Part shown: positions 21,344-31,717 of the stretch, one piece after another
Layout of the letters: each line of letters begins with the position of its first letter
How positions within the stretch are numbered: the stretch's first letter is position 1
Source: Rhodoferax ferrireducens
GTDB taxonomy: Bacteria; Pseudomonadota; Gammaproteobacteria; Burkholderiales; Burkholderiaceae_C
DNA length: 64,000 nt
Reading direction: 5' to 3'
Assembly: GCA_002083775.1 (NCBI GenBank)
Contig: MTEI01000011.1
Location: forward strand, 1 to 64,000
Translations under genes and position numbers: made by a program
The notes under the pieces: generated by a model
Told to the model about the DNA's origin: nothing
The model's input: only the letters and a program-made list of their open reading frames with translations
Databases searched by the model: none

Positions 21344-22528
21344 GTGATACCACGAAACCCAAAAATGTTCAGTTTCTTCAAAAAAAAGTTCGCCTCGGCC
21401 CCGCCCGCAACGCAGGATCTGCCTGAAAGTGCTGCGCCCCAGAATACCCCGGTAGTGTCCCTGGCAAACCCGGCCACACCGACGGTGCCCGATGCCCTGG
21501 CACAACTGCAGCCAGCGCCTGTCAGCAGCTTGGCACCGGCTGCGCCAACTCCGGTGATACCGCCCGAAGCAGCCAAGGAGCCGCCTGCGCGCAGCTCCTG
21601 GCTGGCCAAGCTCAAGACCGGGCTGCGCAAGACCGGCGCCAGCATCGCCACCGTGTTCACCGGCACGCAGATTGACGACGCGCTGTATGAGGACCTGGAA
21701 AGCGCCCTGCTGATGGCCGACACCGGCGTCAAAGCCACCGAGCACTTGCTGGAAGACCTCAAACGACGCGTCAAAGACAGCAAAACCACCGACCCGGCTG
21801 CCGTCAAGGGGCTGCTGGTGCAGTCGCTAACCGACTTGCTGCGGCCCTTGCAAAAGCCGTTATTGATTGGCCAATTCAAACCCACGGTGATCATGGTCGC
21901 CGGGGTCAACGGCGCGGGCAAAACCACCTCGATTGGCAAACTCTCCCGGCATCTGGCCAGCGAAGGCGCAACGGTGCTGCTGGCCGCCGCCGATACCTTC
22001 CGGGCGGCTGCCAAGGAACAGCTTGGGGTGTGGGCCGACCGCAACACGGTAGACATCATCAGCCAGGACGGTGGCGACCCGGCCGCTGTGGCGTTTGACG
22101 CGGTGTGCGCGGGCAAAGCACGCGGGCGAGATGTGGTGCTGGTGGACACCGCCGGGCGCTTGCCGACGCAGTTGCATCTGATGGAAGAGCTGAAAAAGAT
22201 CAAGCGGGTGATCCAAAAAACCGGCCCGCTAGAAGACTTGGCCAATGGCACCGGCCAAAGCGCTGGCAGCGTGCCACCGCATGAAATTTTGCTGGTGATT
22301 GACGGCAACACCGGCCAGAACGCTCTCAGCCAAGTGAAGGCTTTTGACGATATTCTGGGCTTGACCGGGCTGATCGTGACCAAACTGGACGGCACTGCCA
22401 AGGGCGGCGTGCTGGCCGCCATTGCCCGCGAACGGCCGATTCCGGTTTACTTCATCGGGGTAGGTGAAAAGCTGGAAGACCTGGAGACGTTTAACGCTCA
22501 GGAATTCGCCCAGGCGCTGCTTTCTTGA
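21344..22528 (+). CDS. ftsY: Signal recognition particle receptor FtsY
   Basis: GVNGAGKTTSIGKLSRHL, AADTFRAAAKEQL, DTAGRLPTQ, TKLDGTAKGG. Confidence 0.96.
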   Translation: MIPRNPKMFSFFKKKFASAPPATQDLPESAAPQNTPVVSLANPATPTVPDALAQLQPAPVSSLAPAAPTPVIPPEAAKEPPARSSWLAKLKTGLRKTGASIATVFTGTQIDDALYEDLESALLMADTGVKATEHLLEDLKRRVKDSKTTDPAAVKGLLVQSLTDLLRPLQKPLLIGQFKPTVIMVAGVNGAGKTTSIGKLSRHLASEGATVLLAAADTFRAAAKEQLGVWADRNTVDIISQDGGDPAAVAFDAVCAGKARGRDVVLVDTAGRLPTQLHLMEELKKIKRVIQKTGPLEDLANGTGQSAGSVPPHEILLVIDGNTGQNALSQVKAFDDILGLTGLIVTKLDGTAKGGVLAAIARERPIPVYFIGVGEKLEDLETFNAQEFAQALLS

Positions 22529-22613
22529 GAGCAAACCCGCCTTGTGAGACCCAAGAACTGATCAATACGTCGCGTATTTACCAATTCCTGCCCTGTCGGG
22601 TAAGACAGGCCAT

Positions 22614-24383
22614 TTGAAAAAACCGCATCAGGTAGTACATTCTCACTCTATGTCGATTACCGAAACAATGCCGCTCAGCATGCCTGCCAGCAACTTGCCG
22701 GGCTTGGGGCGCACGCTGGTGATGGCGGGCAAGCTGGATCAAAAGTTTGCCGAAGAGATCTTTCGCAAGGCGCAGGCCAAGCGCTCCAGCTTTATTGCCG
22801 AACTCACCGGCTCGGGCGCGGTGTCGGCCACCGACCTGGCACACACGCTGTCGCTGGCGTTTGCCGTACCGATCATCGACCTCGAAGCCATCAATCCTCA
22901 ACTCTTGCCACGTGGTTTGCTGGACAACAAGATCTGCCAGGACTACCGGCTGGTGGTGCTAGGCAAACGACAAAACCGGCTGATCGTCGCCACGGCAGAC
23001 CCGTCTGACCAGCAAGCTGCCGAAAAAATCAAATTCTCCACCCGCCAGAATGTGGACTGGGTGGTTGCTGAATACGACAAGCTGCTCAAGCTCGTGTCCA
23101 ACAGCACCCTGACGGCAACCGAGTCGATCGACAACATTGTTGGTGAAGATTTCGAATTCGACGACCTGATGACCGAGCAGGTCAGTGACAGTGCGACGAC
23201 GGCCTCGTCCGAGGTGGATGACGCGCCGGTGGTCAAGTTCTTGCACAAGATGATGCTCGACGCGTTCTCGATGCGCGCCTCTGACCTGCACTTTGAGCCT
23301 TACGAGCACAACTATCGGGTGCGTTTTCGCATTGACGGCGAACTGCGCGAAATTGCCTCGCCGCCGATTGCCATCAAGGACAAACTGGCTTCCCGCATCA
23401 AGGTGATCTCGAAGATGGACATCTCCGAGAAACGCGTGCCGCAAGACGGCAAGATGAAGCTCAAGATCGGGCCAGACCGGGTGATTGACTTCCGTATCAG
23501 TACCCTGCCGACCCTGTTTGGCGAGAAGATCGTGATCCGTATTCTGGACCCCAGCACGGCCAAGATGGGCATTGACGCGCTGGGCTATGAACCTGCAGAA
23601 AAAGAACGGCTGATGCAGGCCATCAGCCGACCCTACGGCATGATTCTGGCCACTGGCCCCACCGGCTCGGGTAAAACTGTGTCGCTATATACCTGCCTGA
23701 ACCTGCTCAACAAGCCAGGTGTAAACATTGCCACGGTGGAGGATCCGTCTGAAATCAACCTGCCCGGTGTCAACCAGGTCAACGTCAATGAAAAAGCTGG
23801 CCTCACCTTCTCGGTGGCCCTGAAATCATTTCTGCGACAAGACCCCGACATCATCATGGTGGGTGAAATCCGCGACATTGAAACCGCTGATATTGCCATC
23901 AAGGCCGCGCAAACGGGCCACTTGGTGCTATCAACCTTGCACACCAACGATGCGCCATCCACCCTCACGCGCCTGCGCAACATGGGTGTGGCACCGTTCA
24001 ACATCGCCTCCAGCGTATTGCTGATTTCAGCGCAACGGTTGGCCCGGCGCCTGTGCTCAACCTGCAAGAAGGCGATCGAGATTCCGGACAAGGCCCTGCT
24101 GGACGCCGGCTTCAAACCAGAGGAGCTCGACGGTAGCTGGAAACCCTTTCACCCCGTGGGTTGTAACGCCTGCAACAACGGTTACAAGGGCCGAATTGGT
24201 CTGTACCAGGTGATGCCCATCAGTGACGAGATTCAGCGCATCATCCTGCGCGATGGCAGCACGCTGGACATCGCAGACCAGGCCCGGCGCGAGGGTGTCA
24301 AAACCATGCGGGAAGCTGGCCTGCTCAAGGTCAGGATGGGCTTGACGTCCCTGGAAGAAGTTTTGGCAGTCACCAATGAATAA
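22614..24383 (+). CDS. pilB: Type IV pilus assembly ATPase PilB
   Basis: ATGPTGSGKTVSLYTCL, GEIRDIETADIA, LSTLHTNDAPSTLTRL. Confidence 0.96.
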   Translation: MKKPHQVVHSHSMSITETMPLSMPASNLPGLGRTLVMAGKLDQKFAEEIFRKAQAKRSSFIAELTGSGAVSATDLAHTLSLAFAVPIIDLEAINPQLLPRGLLDNKICQDYRLVVLGKRQNRLIVATADPSDQQAAEKIKFSTRQNVDWVVAEYDKLLKLVSNSTLTATESIDNIVGEDFEFDDLMTEQVSDSATTASSEVDDAPVVKFLHKMMLDAFSMRASDLHFEPYEHNYRVRFRIDGELREIASPPIAIKDKLASRIKVISKMDISEKRVPQDGKMKLKIGPDRVIDFRISTLPTLFGEKIVIRILDPSTAKMGIDALGYEPAEKERLMQAISRPYGMILATGPTGSGKTVSLYTCLNLLNKPGVNIATVEDPSEINLPGVNQVNVNEKAGLTFSVALKSFLRQDPDIIMVGEIRDIETADIAIKAAQTGHLVLSTLHTNDAPSTLTRLRNMGVAPFNIASSVLLISAQRLARRLCSTCKKAIEIPDKALLDAGFKPEELDGSWKPFHPVGCNACNNGYKGRIGLYQVMPISDEIQRIILRDGSTLDIADQARREGVKTMREAGLLKVRMGLTSLEEVLAVTNE

Positions 24384-24403
24384 CCCAACACAAACGGCGC
24401 ACC

Positions 24404-25630
24404 ATGGCAACTGAGAAAGCAAAACCGAAGGCGGTGGTCAAGGAGTACGTCTTCGAGTGGGAGGGCAAGGACCGCAATGGCAAGCAGGTGCGTGGCGAAA
24501 CCCGCGCCGGGGGTGAAAACCAGGTCACTGCCGCGCTGCGCCGCCAGGGTGTGATGCCCACCAAGATCAAAAAGCGCCGCATGAGCGCAGGCAAACGCAT
24601 CCGGCCCAAAGACATCGCCATCTTCACGCGCCAGCTCGCCACCATGATGAAAGCTGGCGTGCCACTGTTGCAAGCGTTTGACATCGTGGGACGCGGCAAC
24701 CCGAACCCGAGCGTGACCCGCCTGCTCAATGACATCCGCAACGACGTGGAAACCGGTACTTCGCTGAGCGTGGCGTTTCGCAAGTACCCGTTGCACTTTG
24801 ACGCCCTGTATTGCAACCTGGTCGAGGCCGGTGAAGCGGCCGGTATTCTGGACCAACTGCTGGACCGCCTGGCGGTCTATATGGAAAAAACCGAGGCGAT
24901 GAAGTCCAAGATCAAGTCCGCCCTGATGTACCCCATTGCGGTGCTGGTGGTGGCTTTTGTGGTCACGGCGGTGATCATGATCTTTGTGGTGCCCTCGTTC
25001 AAGGAAGTGTTCACCAGCTTTGGCGCTGACCTGCCCGCCCCAACCCTGGTGGTGATCGCCATGAGCGAATTTTTTGTGGCGTATTGGTGGCTGATTTTTG
25101 GCGGCCTGGGTGGCGGCTTCTACTTTTTCATGCAGGCCTGGCAACGCAATAAAAAAGTGCAGATCTTCATGGACAAGCTGATGCTGAAGATGCCAATTTT
25201 TGGGGTGCTGGTGGAAAAATCCAGCATCGCCCGCTGGACACGCACGTTATCAACCATGTTTGCTGCGGGTGTGCCGCTGGTGGAGGCGCTGGACTCGGTG
25301 GGTGGTGCGGCAGGTAACTGGGTGTATGAAAACGCCACCATCAAAATTCAGCAAGAGGTGTCTACCGGCACCGCCCTCACTGCCGCCATGACCAATGTGA
25401 ACCTGTTTCCGTCGATGGTGCTGCAGATGTGCGCCATTGGCGAAGAATCCGGCTCCATTGACCACATGCTGGGCAAGGCAGCAGATTTCTATGAATCCGA
25501 GGTGGATGACATGGTGGCAGGTATCTCCAGCCTGATGGAACCCATCATCATCGTGATTCTGGGCACCGTCATCGGCGGCATTGTGGTGGCCATGTACCTG
25601 CCCATCTTCAAGCTCGGCCAGGTGGTTTGA
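24404..25630 (+). CDS. pilC: Type IV pilus inner-membrane protein PilC
   Basis: Type II secretion F-domain features: FTRQLATMMKAGVPLLQAFDIVG, GEESGSIDHML. Confidence 0.95.
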   Translation: MATEKAKPKAVVKEYVFEWEGKDRNGKQVRGETRAGGENQVTAALRRQGVMPTKIKKRRMSAGKRIRPKDIAIFTRQLATMMKAGVPLLQAFDIVGRGNPNPSVTRLLNDIRNDVETGTSLSVAFRKYPLHFDALYCNLVEAGEAAGILDQLLDRLAVYMEKTEAMKSKIKSALMYPIAVLVVAFVVTAVIMIFVVPSFKEVFTSFGADLPAPTLVVIAMSEFFVAYWWLIFGGLGGGFYFFMQAWQRNKKVQIFMDKLMLKMPIFGVLVEKSSIARWTRTLSTMFAAGVPLVEALDSVGGAAGNWVYENATIKIQQEVSTGTALTAAMTNVNLFPSMVLQMCAIGEESGSIDHMLGKAADFYESEVDDMVAGISSLMEPIIIVILGTVIGGIVVAMYLPIFKLGQVV

Positions 25631-25925
25631 TCGGGTTATCGAGGTAAATGGCGCGCTGGACGCGTCTCCAGGCTTGCCACGCCCACCAGAGGCGCCCGCT
25701 CCAGCGCGCCACCTGTCGCGGACGAAACACCACCAGTACCGTCAGGGCACCCAGCGGCACCAACGGGTGCGCGTACAACCATTTCAGACCCCGTTGAACG
25801 GTATCCATCACAGCCAGCGGCCGCTCCAGCACAACCACCTGCTCTGCCAGCGATGACCGCAACTGCTGGCTGCGGCGCTGCAACAGTTGCTGGCGAAGCA
25901 GCAGATCAGTGTTGTTCATGGTCAA
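25608..25925 (-). CDS. YqjK-like protein
   Basis: Small basic protein adjacent to YqjE/YqjD-like genes. Confidence 0.6.
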   Translation of the reverse strand: MTMNNTDLLLRQQLLQRRSQQLRSSLAEQVVVLERPLAVMDTVQRGLKWLYAHPLVPLGALTVLVVFRPRQVARWSGRLWWAWQAWRRVQRAIYLDNPIKPPGRA

Positions 25926-26307
25926 CCGGCTTGGCCAGGGCAGTCTGATCGCGTTGCAACTCAGTCAGACTGGCATTGAACATACCCTGCGAGCTGCGCA
26001 GGCGTCGCTTGGCATGCTGTACTGCCATGGCACCCCCGGCGAGAAACAGCAGCGCCAATGTTGCAACGGCGGCCAGACGGTAGCCGTCCCAGAGCAGCAG
26101 CACAACAAAGCCGCACAACAAGACCAGGCCCAAACCGAGCAGCAGCAGCGCGATACCGGCCCACAGCAAACCATCGAACAGGCGCCGTTTTTCAACCTCG
26201 ATTTCCGTGCCCAGCAGTTCCAGCCGAACTTGGGCAATGTCGATCAAGGTGCTGACCAGCTGGCGCAGCGAGGCAAGCAAACCTCTTGGCGGTGCGGGGT
26301 CCGACAT
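25906..26307 (-). CDS. Phage holin superfamily III/YqjE-like membrane protein
   Basis: LLASLRQLVSTLIDIAQVRLELLGTEIEVEKRRL followed by two TM segments. Confidence 0.75.
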   Translation of the reverse strand: MSDPAPPRGLLASLRQLVSTLIDIAQVRLELLGTEIEVEKRRLFDGLLWAGIALLLLGLGLVLLCGFVVLLLWDGYRLAAVATLALLFLAGGAMAVQHAKRRLRSSQGMFNASLTELQRDQTALAKPVDHEQH

Positions 26308-26318
26308 GCCCCGCAGGT

Positions 26319-26630
26319 CTAACGCCGACCGATCAGCAAACCAATCACCAGGCCTGCTCCGGCCGCGATGCCAATCGACTTCCAGGGGTTTTCGTGCACA
26401 TATTCGTCGGTCGCATGACCGGCTTCTTTGACCTTGGCCACAGCCATCTGCTGCAGATGGGCCAACTCGGTTTTAGCTTGATGCAGCCGGTCCATGATTC
26501 TTCCTCGCAGATCGGCAGCGCCTTCGCCAACCTCGTCTGATGTCATGCGCAGCAATGCCTCGGCATCGCCAATGACAACCTGTAAGTCGCTCATCAATTT
26601 TTCTTTCTGCAATGCGGTAATCGTGCTCAT
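26319..26630 (-). CDS. DUF883 (ElaB/YqjD-like) protein
   Basis: HATDEYVHENPWKSIGIAAGAGLVIGLLIGRR. Confidence 0.88.
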   Translation of the reverse strand: MSTITALQKEKLMSDLQVVIGDAEALLRMTSDEVGEGAADLRGRIMDRLHQAKTELAHLQQMAVAKVKEAGHATDEYVHENPWKSIGIAAGAGLVIGLLIGRR

Positions 26631-27009
26631 ACAAACCTCCTTGAAAAAAAGTTGGGGGACCGTGAAACGCAAGTCTAGACCTGGCCAGACATCACCGCAA
26701 TCAGGTTATTGATGAACCCTGACCCGTTGTGGCAGTTACGGGCGGCTCAACCGCTTGGGGCGGCCGGGCCGATGTACCAGCTGCAATTCGGCGCGGCAAC
26801 TGGTTTGGACCCAGCTCCTTTTTCGGTCTGCAAGCTGATCCGTGCATCCTGGCGTCGTAAGATAGGTGACGGCCTGTTGCGGCCACCGTTTTCGAATGAC
26901 AGCAACTTTTGAGGAGTCTGAAGGACATGCATGCGATGGTGACTGGGTTTATGGCCATTCGCAGGATGGCTGTGCAAAAAAGTGGCTGTAACCAACCGGA
27001 GAAACGGCC

Positions 27010-27867
27010 ATGCTGAGCCAGACCCCGTTCGTGTCAACCGGTTTCGATGCCGGACTTTGGGGCCTGCTGGGGCTACTGATTGGCAGCTTTCTCAACGTGG
27101 TGATCTACCGCCTGCCGGTCATTCTGGAGGCCCAGTGGAAGGCCGAATGCGCTGATCTGGCAGACAAAGCGCTGCCCGAGACGCCACCCTTTAACCTGAT
27201 GGTGCCGCGCTCGCGCTGCCAGAAGTGCAGCCACCAATTGGCGTGGTATGAAAACATCCCCGTGCTGAGCTATCTGGTGCTGCGCGGCAAGTGCAAACAC
27301 TGTGGCACAGCCATCAGCTTGCGCTACCCGGCCGTGGAACTGGTCACCGGGGCGCTGTTTTTCTTTTGCGCCTGGCGCTTTGGGCTCACACCCACGGCCA
27401 TGGTCTGGAGCGGTTTTGTTGCTGCGCTGATCACCCTGTGCATGATTGACTGGGACACCACCTTGCTGCCTGACAACATCACCCTGCCCTTCGTCTGGGC
27501 GGGGTTGATTGCCGCCACGCTGGGCTGGACACCGGTCACGCTGGCCGACTCGGTCTGGGGCGCGGTGGGTGGCTATATGTCGCTGTGGCTGGTGTACTGG
27601 GGTTTCAAACTGGCCACCGGCAAGGAAGGCATGGGTTTTGGCGACTTCAAGCTGTTTGCCGCTTTGGGCGCGTGGTTTGGCTGGCAGGCGCTGGTGCCCA
27701 TCATCCTGATGGCCTCGGTGATTGGTGCCATCGTCGGCATTGCCATGAAGTTCTCCAGCGGGTTGCGCGAAGGGGGTTATATCCCGTTTGGACCGTTTTT
27801 GGCTGGCGCTGGTCTGACGGCAATGATCTTTGGGCCGCAAACCATCCTGAGTGCTGTAGGTTTTTGA
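27010..27867 (+). CDS. pilD: Prepilin peptidase PilD (A24)
   Basis: SRCQKCSHQLAWYENIPVLSY..CKHCG; GFGDFKLFAALGAWFG. Confidence 0.95.
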   Translation: MLSQTPFVSTGFDAGLWGLLGLLIGSFLNVVIYRLPVILEAQWKAECADLADKALPETPPFNLMVPRSRCQKCSHQLAWYENIPVLSYLVLRGKCKHCGTAISLRYPAVELVTGALFFFCAWRFGLTPTAMVWSGFVAALITLCMIDWDTTLLPDNITLPFVWAGLIAATLGWTPVTLADSVWGAVGGYMSLWLVYWGFKLATGKEGMGFGDFKLFAALGAWFGWQALVPIILMASVIGAIVGIAMKFSSGLREGGYIPFGPFLAGAGLTAMIFGPQTILSAVGF

Positions 27868-27870
27868 GCC

Positions 27871-28512
27871 ATGGCTGGCGCGTTCCGCTTGGGGCTGACC
27901 GGCGGCATTGGCAGCGGCAAGAGCACGGTGGCCACTTTTCTGGCAGATCTGGGCGCAGCCGTGATGGACGCAGACGCCATAGCACGCTCGGTGACCGCGC
28001 CTGGCGGCCTGGCCATTGCCCCGATCCGTGCCGCCTTTGGCAACGACATCATCACCGCAGAGGGCGCATTGGACCGCGATCAGATGCGGGCCAGAGCCTT
28101 TTCGGACGCCCGCGAGCGCAAGCGCCTGGAGGCCATCATTCACCCGCTGGTCGGGCAGGAAACGGCGCGCCAGGCCGATGCTGCCGTCGCTGCCGGCCAC
28201 CGCTGCCTGGTGTTTGATGTGCCGCTGCTGGTGGAATCAAGCCACTGGCGTACCCGAGTAGACGCGGTGCTGGTGGTGGACTGTCTACCGCAAACCCAGA
28301 TTGCGCGCGTGGTGGCCCGCAGCCAGTTGGACCCGGCGGGCGTGCAGACCATCATCAACGCGCAATCACCCCGGCTGCGCCGACTACAAGCCGCCGACGC
28401 GGTGATCTTCAATGAGGGCCTGTCTTTGGGGGTTTTACGCGATGAAGTGGCCACGCTGGCCACAGGCTTCGGGCTATCATTAGCGCACTCAACCCACCCC
28501 ACATCCGCGTGA
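27871..28512 (+). CDS. coaE: Dephospho-CoA kinase
   Basis: LGLTGGIGSGKSTVATFLADLGAAVMDADAIAR. Confidence 0.96.
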   Translation: MAGAFRLGLTGGIGSGKSTVATFLADLGAAVMDADAIARSVTAPGGLAIAPIRAAFGNDIITAEGALDRDQMRARAFSDARERKRLEAIIHPLVGQETARQADAAVAAGHRCLVFDVPLLVESSHWRTRVDAVLVVDCLPQTQIARVVARSQLDPAGVQTIINAQSPRLRRLQAADAVIFNEGLSLGVLRDEVATLATGFGLSLAHSTHPTSA

Positions 28513-29264
28513 TTCTTTACGAATATCCTTTACACGAACGCATCCGCACCTATCTGCGGCTGGAGCACCTGTTTCTGCGTCTACAGCAATTGGTGACCCG
28601 CATGGACCCGCTGGACCATCACTTTGCGCTGGTGACCCTGTTTGAAATCATGGATGTGGCGGCCCGGGCCGACCTGAAATCTGACTTGCTCAAAGACCTG
28701 GACAAGCAAAAGCACATGCTTGATGGCTACCGCGGTAACCCGGCCATTGCCGAGGCGGTGCTCGACAAGGTGATTGCCGAGATCGACCAGCGCTACACCG
28801 CCCTGAACACCCAGCAAGGCAAGGCCGGGCAGCCGCTGACCGAAAACGATTGGCTGATGAGCATTCGCAGTCGCATCAGTATCCCCGGCGGCACCTGCGA
28901 GTTTGACCTGCCCTCGTATTACGCCTGGCAGCACAAGACCGGGGTCAGCCGACAGGCAGATCTGCACCAGTGGACCGACACGCTCACCGCTCTGGGCGAC
29001 GCCGTGCACCTGCTGCTGAAACTGCTGCGTGATTCGGGCACGCCGCAAAAGGTCATCGCCAATGGCGGGCAATTCCAGCAAAACTTGCCGCAGGGGCGCA
29101 CTTTTTTGCTGCTGCGCGTGGCGCTGGATGTGACGCAAGGGCTGGTCCCCGAGATCAGCGGCAACCGGCTGATGGTGTCGGTGCGGCTGATGCGCGCAGG
29201 CGACGACCAGCGAGCGCATCTGGTGGCCGACGATGTGGCGTTTGAACTGGCGCTGTGTTCATGA
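28509..29264 (+). CDS. zapD: Cell division protein ZapD
   Basis: [21 protein letters not shown]; between coaE and yacG. Confidence 0.93.
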   Translation: MILYEYPLHERIRTYLRLEHLFLRLQQLVTRMDPLDHHFALVTLFEIMDVAARADLKSDLLKDLDKQKHMLDGYRGNPAIAEAVLDKVIAEIDQRYTALNTQQGKAGQPLTENDWLMSIRSRISIPGGTCEFDLPSYYAWQHKTGVSRQADLHQWTDTLTALGDAVHLLLKLLRDSGTPQKVIANGGQFQQNLPQGRTFLLLRVALDVTQGLVPEISGNRLMVSVRLMRAGDDQRAHLVADDVAFELALCS

Positions 29265-29470
29265 CCGGACCAGACGCACCCCCCGAACTGCCTGAAAAAT
29301 GGGTCACCTGCCCGCAGTGCGGCGGCCCCAGTCTGTACGCCGCCAGCAACCCGTTCAGGCCGTTTTGCTGTGAGCGCTGCAAGCAGATAGACCTGGGCGC
29401 CTGGGCCAGTGAACAGTTCGCGTTGCCCGCACAGCCTGATCCAGACGATTTGCCGTCACAGGCCCCCTGA
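29261..29470 (+). CDS. yacG: DNA gyrase inhibitor YacG
   Basis: [28 protein letters not shown] zinc motif. Confidence 0.92.
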   Translation: MTGPDAPPELPEKWVTCPQCGGPSLYAASNPFRPFCCERCKQIDLGAWASEQFALPAQPDPDDLPSQAP

Positions 29471-29477
29471 ACCCACC

Positions 29478-29539
29478 TTATATAAGAAATAGGCCTCCAG
29501 CCCTTATACAGAAAGGGCAAGTAGCTCTACTTTCAATAG
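29478..29539. repeat. Dispersed repeat family copy, yacG/tauE intergenic
   Basis: ttatataagaaataggcctccagcccttatacagaaagggcaagtagctct. Confidence 0.8.
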
Positions 29540-29550
29540 TATCTGTCAAA

Positions 29551-30318
29551 CTATTTGAACGCATCCCACAGCAGCTTGAGCCCGGTCAGCAGCATGCCAG
29601 CGTACAGAAACCCGTAAAACAGCCGCTGGCTGATGCGCCGCGCCAGCCACACCCCGACCCACACGCCAATGGGCGCAATCGGCAACAGCACCAACGAGGT
29701 CGCCATGTTGCGCCAGTCCAGCAGGCCCAGCCAGGCGTACGGGATCCATTTGGACAGGTTGATGACAAAGAAGAAAAACGCCATGGTGGCGGTGAAGCGT
29801 ACCGGCGACAGCCGCATCGGGATCACATAAGCGTTGACCGGTGGCCCGCCCGCGTGGGCGATAAAACTGGTGAAACCCGCCGTGGCGGTCAGGATCGCGC
29901 CCAGCCATTTGGGCGGCGGCGGGCTGTCTGGCTTGGGCGGAAACGCCACCCGCTGCGCCAGAAAAAGCAACGTGAAAGCACCCACCAAACCCGCTACCAC
30001 TTGCGCGTTGAGCACCTTGAACAGCAACGTGCCGACACCAATACCCACCAACCCCCAGGGCAGCAGGAACCGCAGCAGTTTCATGTCAAAGTCTTTGCGA
30101 AACGCGGCCATGCCCAGGATGTCCATCACCAGCAGCACCGGCATCAAAATGGCTGCGGCCTGTGGCACGGTCACCGCCAGCGCCATCATCGGCACCGCCA
30201 GCGAGCCAAAACCGGCGCCAAAACCGCTTTTGCTGATGCCCATCAACAGCACGGCGGGAATGGTGACCATGTAGAAATACGGGTCGGTGATCAGCGGAAA
30301 CGTGGTGGCAAACAACAT
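29551..30318 (-). CDS. TauE/SafE family sulfite exporter
   Basis: Multiple TM helices, GFGAGFGSLAVPMMAL, AHAGGPPVNAYVIP. Confidence 0.88.
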   Translation of the reverse strand: MLFATTFPLITDPYFYMVTIPAVLLMGISKSGFGAGFGSLAVPMMALAVTVPQAAAILMPVLLVMDILGMAAFRKDFDMKLLRFLLPWGLVGIGVGTLLFKVLNAQVVAGLVGAFTLLFLAQRVAFPPKPDSPPPPKWLGAILTATAGFTSFIAHAGGPPVNAYVIPMRLSPVRFTATMAFFFFVINLSKWIPYAWLGLLDWRNMATSLVLLPIAPIGVWVGVWLARRISQRLFYGFLYAGMLLTGLKLLWDAFK

Positions 30319-30338
30319 GGCGCGACAATTAAACCACC

Positions 30339-30773
30339 ATGTTTGAACCCTCCCAAGCCGATGTTCGCCGTTTTTTTTGCTCCGTTTACGCCAAAGCCCA
30401 GGCCGGGCAAGCACTGGAAGCTCTTGAAACCATAGCTTCTCTGTGGATGAACGAGCATCCCGAATTCCATGCCGAACTCGCTGACCTGGACGGCGCGCTG
30501 GCCAGCATGGCGCTGCCGGAAGACGGCAAGAGCAATGCGTTTTTGCACCTGTCGATGCACCTGTCCATCACCGAGCAGTGCAGCATTGACCAGCCGCGCG
30601 GCATCCGCCAGGCGGTGGAGTTGCTTACCCACCGGCGCGACTCTTTGCACGACGCCCACCACGAGGTGATGGACTGCCTGGGCCAGATGATGTGGGAGAG
30701 CCAGCGCGCGGGCCGCCCACCCGATGGCAACGCCTACATGGCCTGTGTGCAACGGCGCGCTACACAAGACTGA
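30339..30773 (+). CDS. DUF1841 family protein
   Basis: AFLHLSMHLSITEQCSIDQPRGIRQ..HHEVMDCLGQMMWESQRAGRPPD. Confidence 0.8.
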   Translation: MFEPSQADVRRFFCSVYAKAQAGQALEALETIASLWMNEHPEFHAELADLDGALASMALPEDGKSNAFLHLSMHLSITEQCSIDQPRGIRQAVELLTHRRDSLHDAHHEVMDCLGQMMWESQRAGRPPDGNAYMACVQRRATQD

Positions 30774-30845
30774 GCCGCCTGCCTTACCATCGTGCGCTTG
30801 CTGCGCCGCATTCGCTTTGACCCCCTCCTCACCCGACTGACCACC

Positions 30846-31700
30846 ATGAAATTCCAAGGCACCCCAAACTATGTCGCCACCGCAGACCTAATGCTGTCGG
30901 TGAACGCCTCCATCACTCTGCAGCGCCCGCTGCTGGTCAAGGGCGAGCCCGGCACCGGCAAAACCATGCTGGCCGAGGAAGTGGCGGGGGCGCTCAACTT
31001 GCCGCTGCTGCAGTGGCACATCAAAAGCACCACCAAAGCCCAGCAAGGCCTGTACGAATACGATGCAGTGAGCCGGTTGCGGGATTCTCAGTTGTCGGAC
31101 ATCGACGGTGGCGAGCGCGTCAAAAACATCCACAACTACATCGTCAAAGGCGTGTTGTGGCAGGCGTTCACGGCGGACCAGCCGGTGGCGCTGCTGATTG
31201 ACGAGATCGACAAGGCCGACATCGAGTTCCCGAACGACCTGTTGCGCGAGATCGACCGCATGGAGTTTTACTGCTACGAAACCCGTGAGCTGATCCGCGC
31301 CAAACACCGCCCGCTGGTGTTCATCACCTCGAACAACGAGAAGGAACTACCTGACGCGTTTCTGCGCCGCTGCTTTTTCCACTACATCAAGTTCCCCGAT
31401 GCAGTGACCATGAAGCAAATTGTGGACGTGCACTATCCGGGGCTGAAAGCCGAACTGCTGCAGGCGGCGATGAAGACGTTTTTTGACATCCGCAACCTGC
31501 CGGGCCTGAAGAAAAAGCCCTCTACCAGTGAACTGCTGGACTGGCTCAAATTGCTGATGGCGCAGGACATTCCGGCATCTGTGCTGCAAACCGAGGGTGA
31601 CAAGGTTGCGGTGCCGCCGATGGTGGGCGCGTTGCTGAAAAACGAGCAGGACGTGACGCTGTTTGAGAAACTGGTGTTTATGCAGAGCCGCAACCGCTGA
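30846..31700 (+). CDS. MoxR-type AAA+ ATPase
   Basis: VKGEPGTGKTMLAEEVA, LLIDEIDKAD, FITSNNEKELPDAFLRRCFFHYI. Confidence 0.93.
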   Translation: MKFQGTPNYVATADLMLSVNASITLQRPLLVKGEPGTGKTMLAEEVAGALNLPLLQWHIKSTTKAQQGLYEYDAVSRLRDSQLSDIDGGERVKNIHNYIVKGVLWQAFTADQPVALLIDEIDKADIEFPNDLLREIDRMEFYCYETRELIRAKHRPLVFITSNNEKELPDAFLRRCFFHYIKFPDAVTMKQIVDVHYPGLKAELLQAAMKTFFDIRNLPGLKKKPSTSELLDWLKLLMAQDIPASVLQTEGDKVAVPPMVGALLKNEQDVTLFEKLVFMQSRNR

Positions 31701-31717
31701 ATTTTTGGAGATATGGA

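Noticed and set aside
25906-26307. Phage-derived holin
   Set aside because: Annotation class is 'holin superfamily' but context with YqjD/YqjK-like genes indicates the chromosomal yqjCDEK-type cluster
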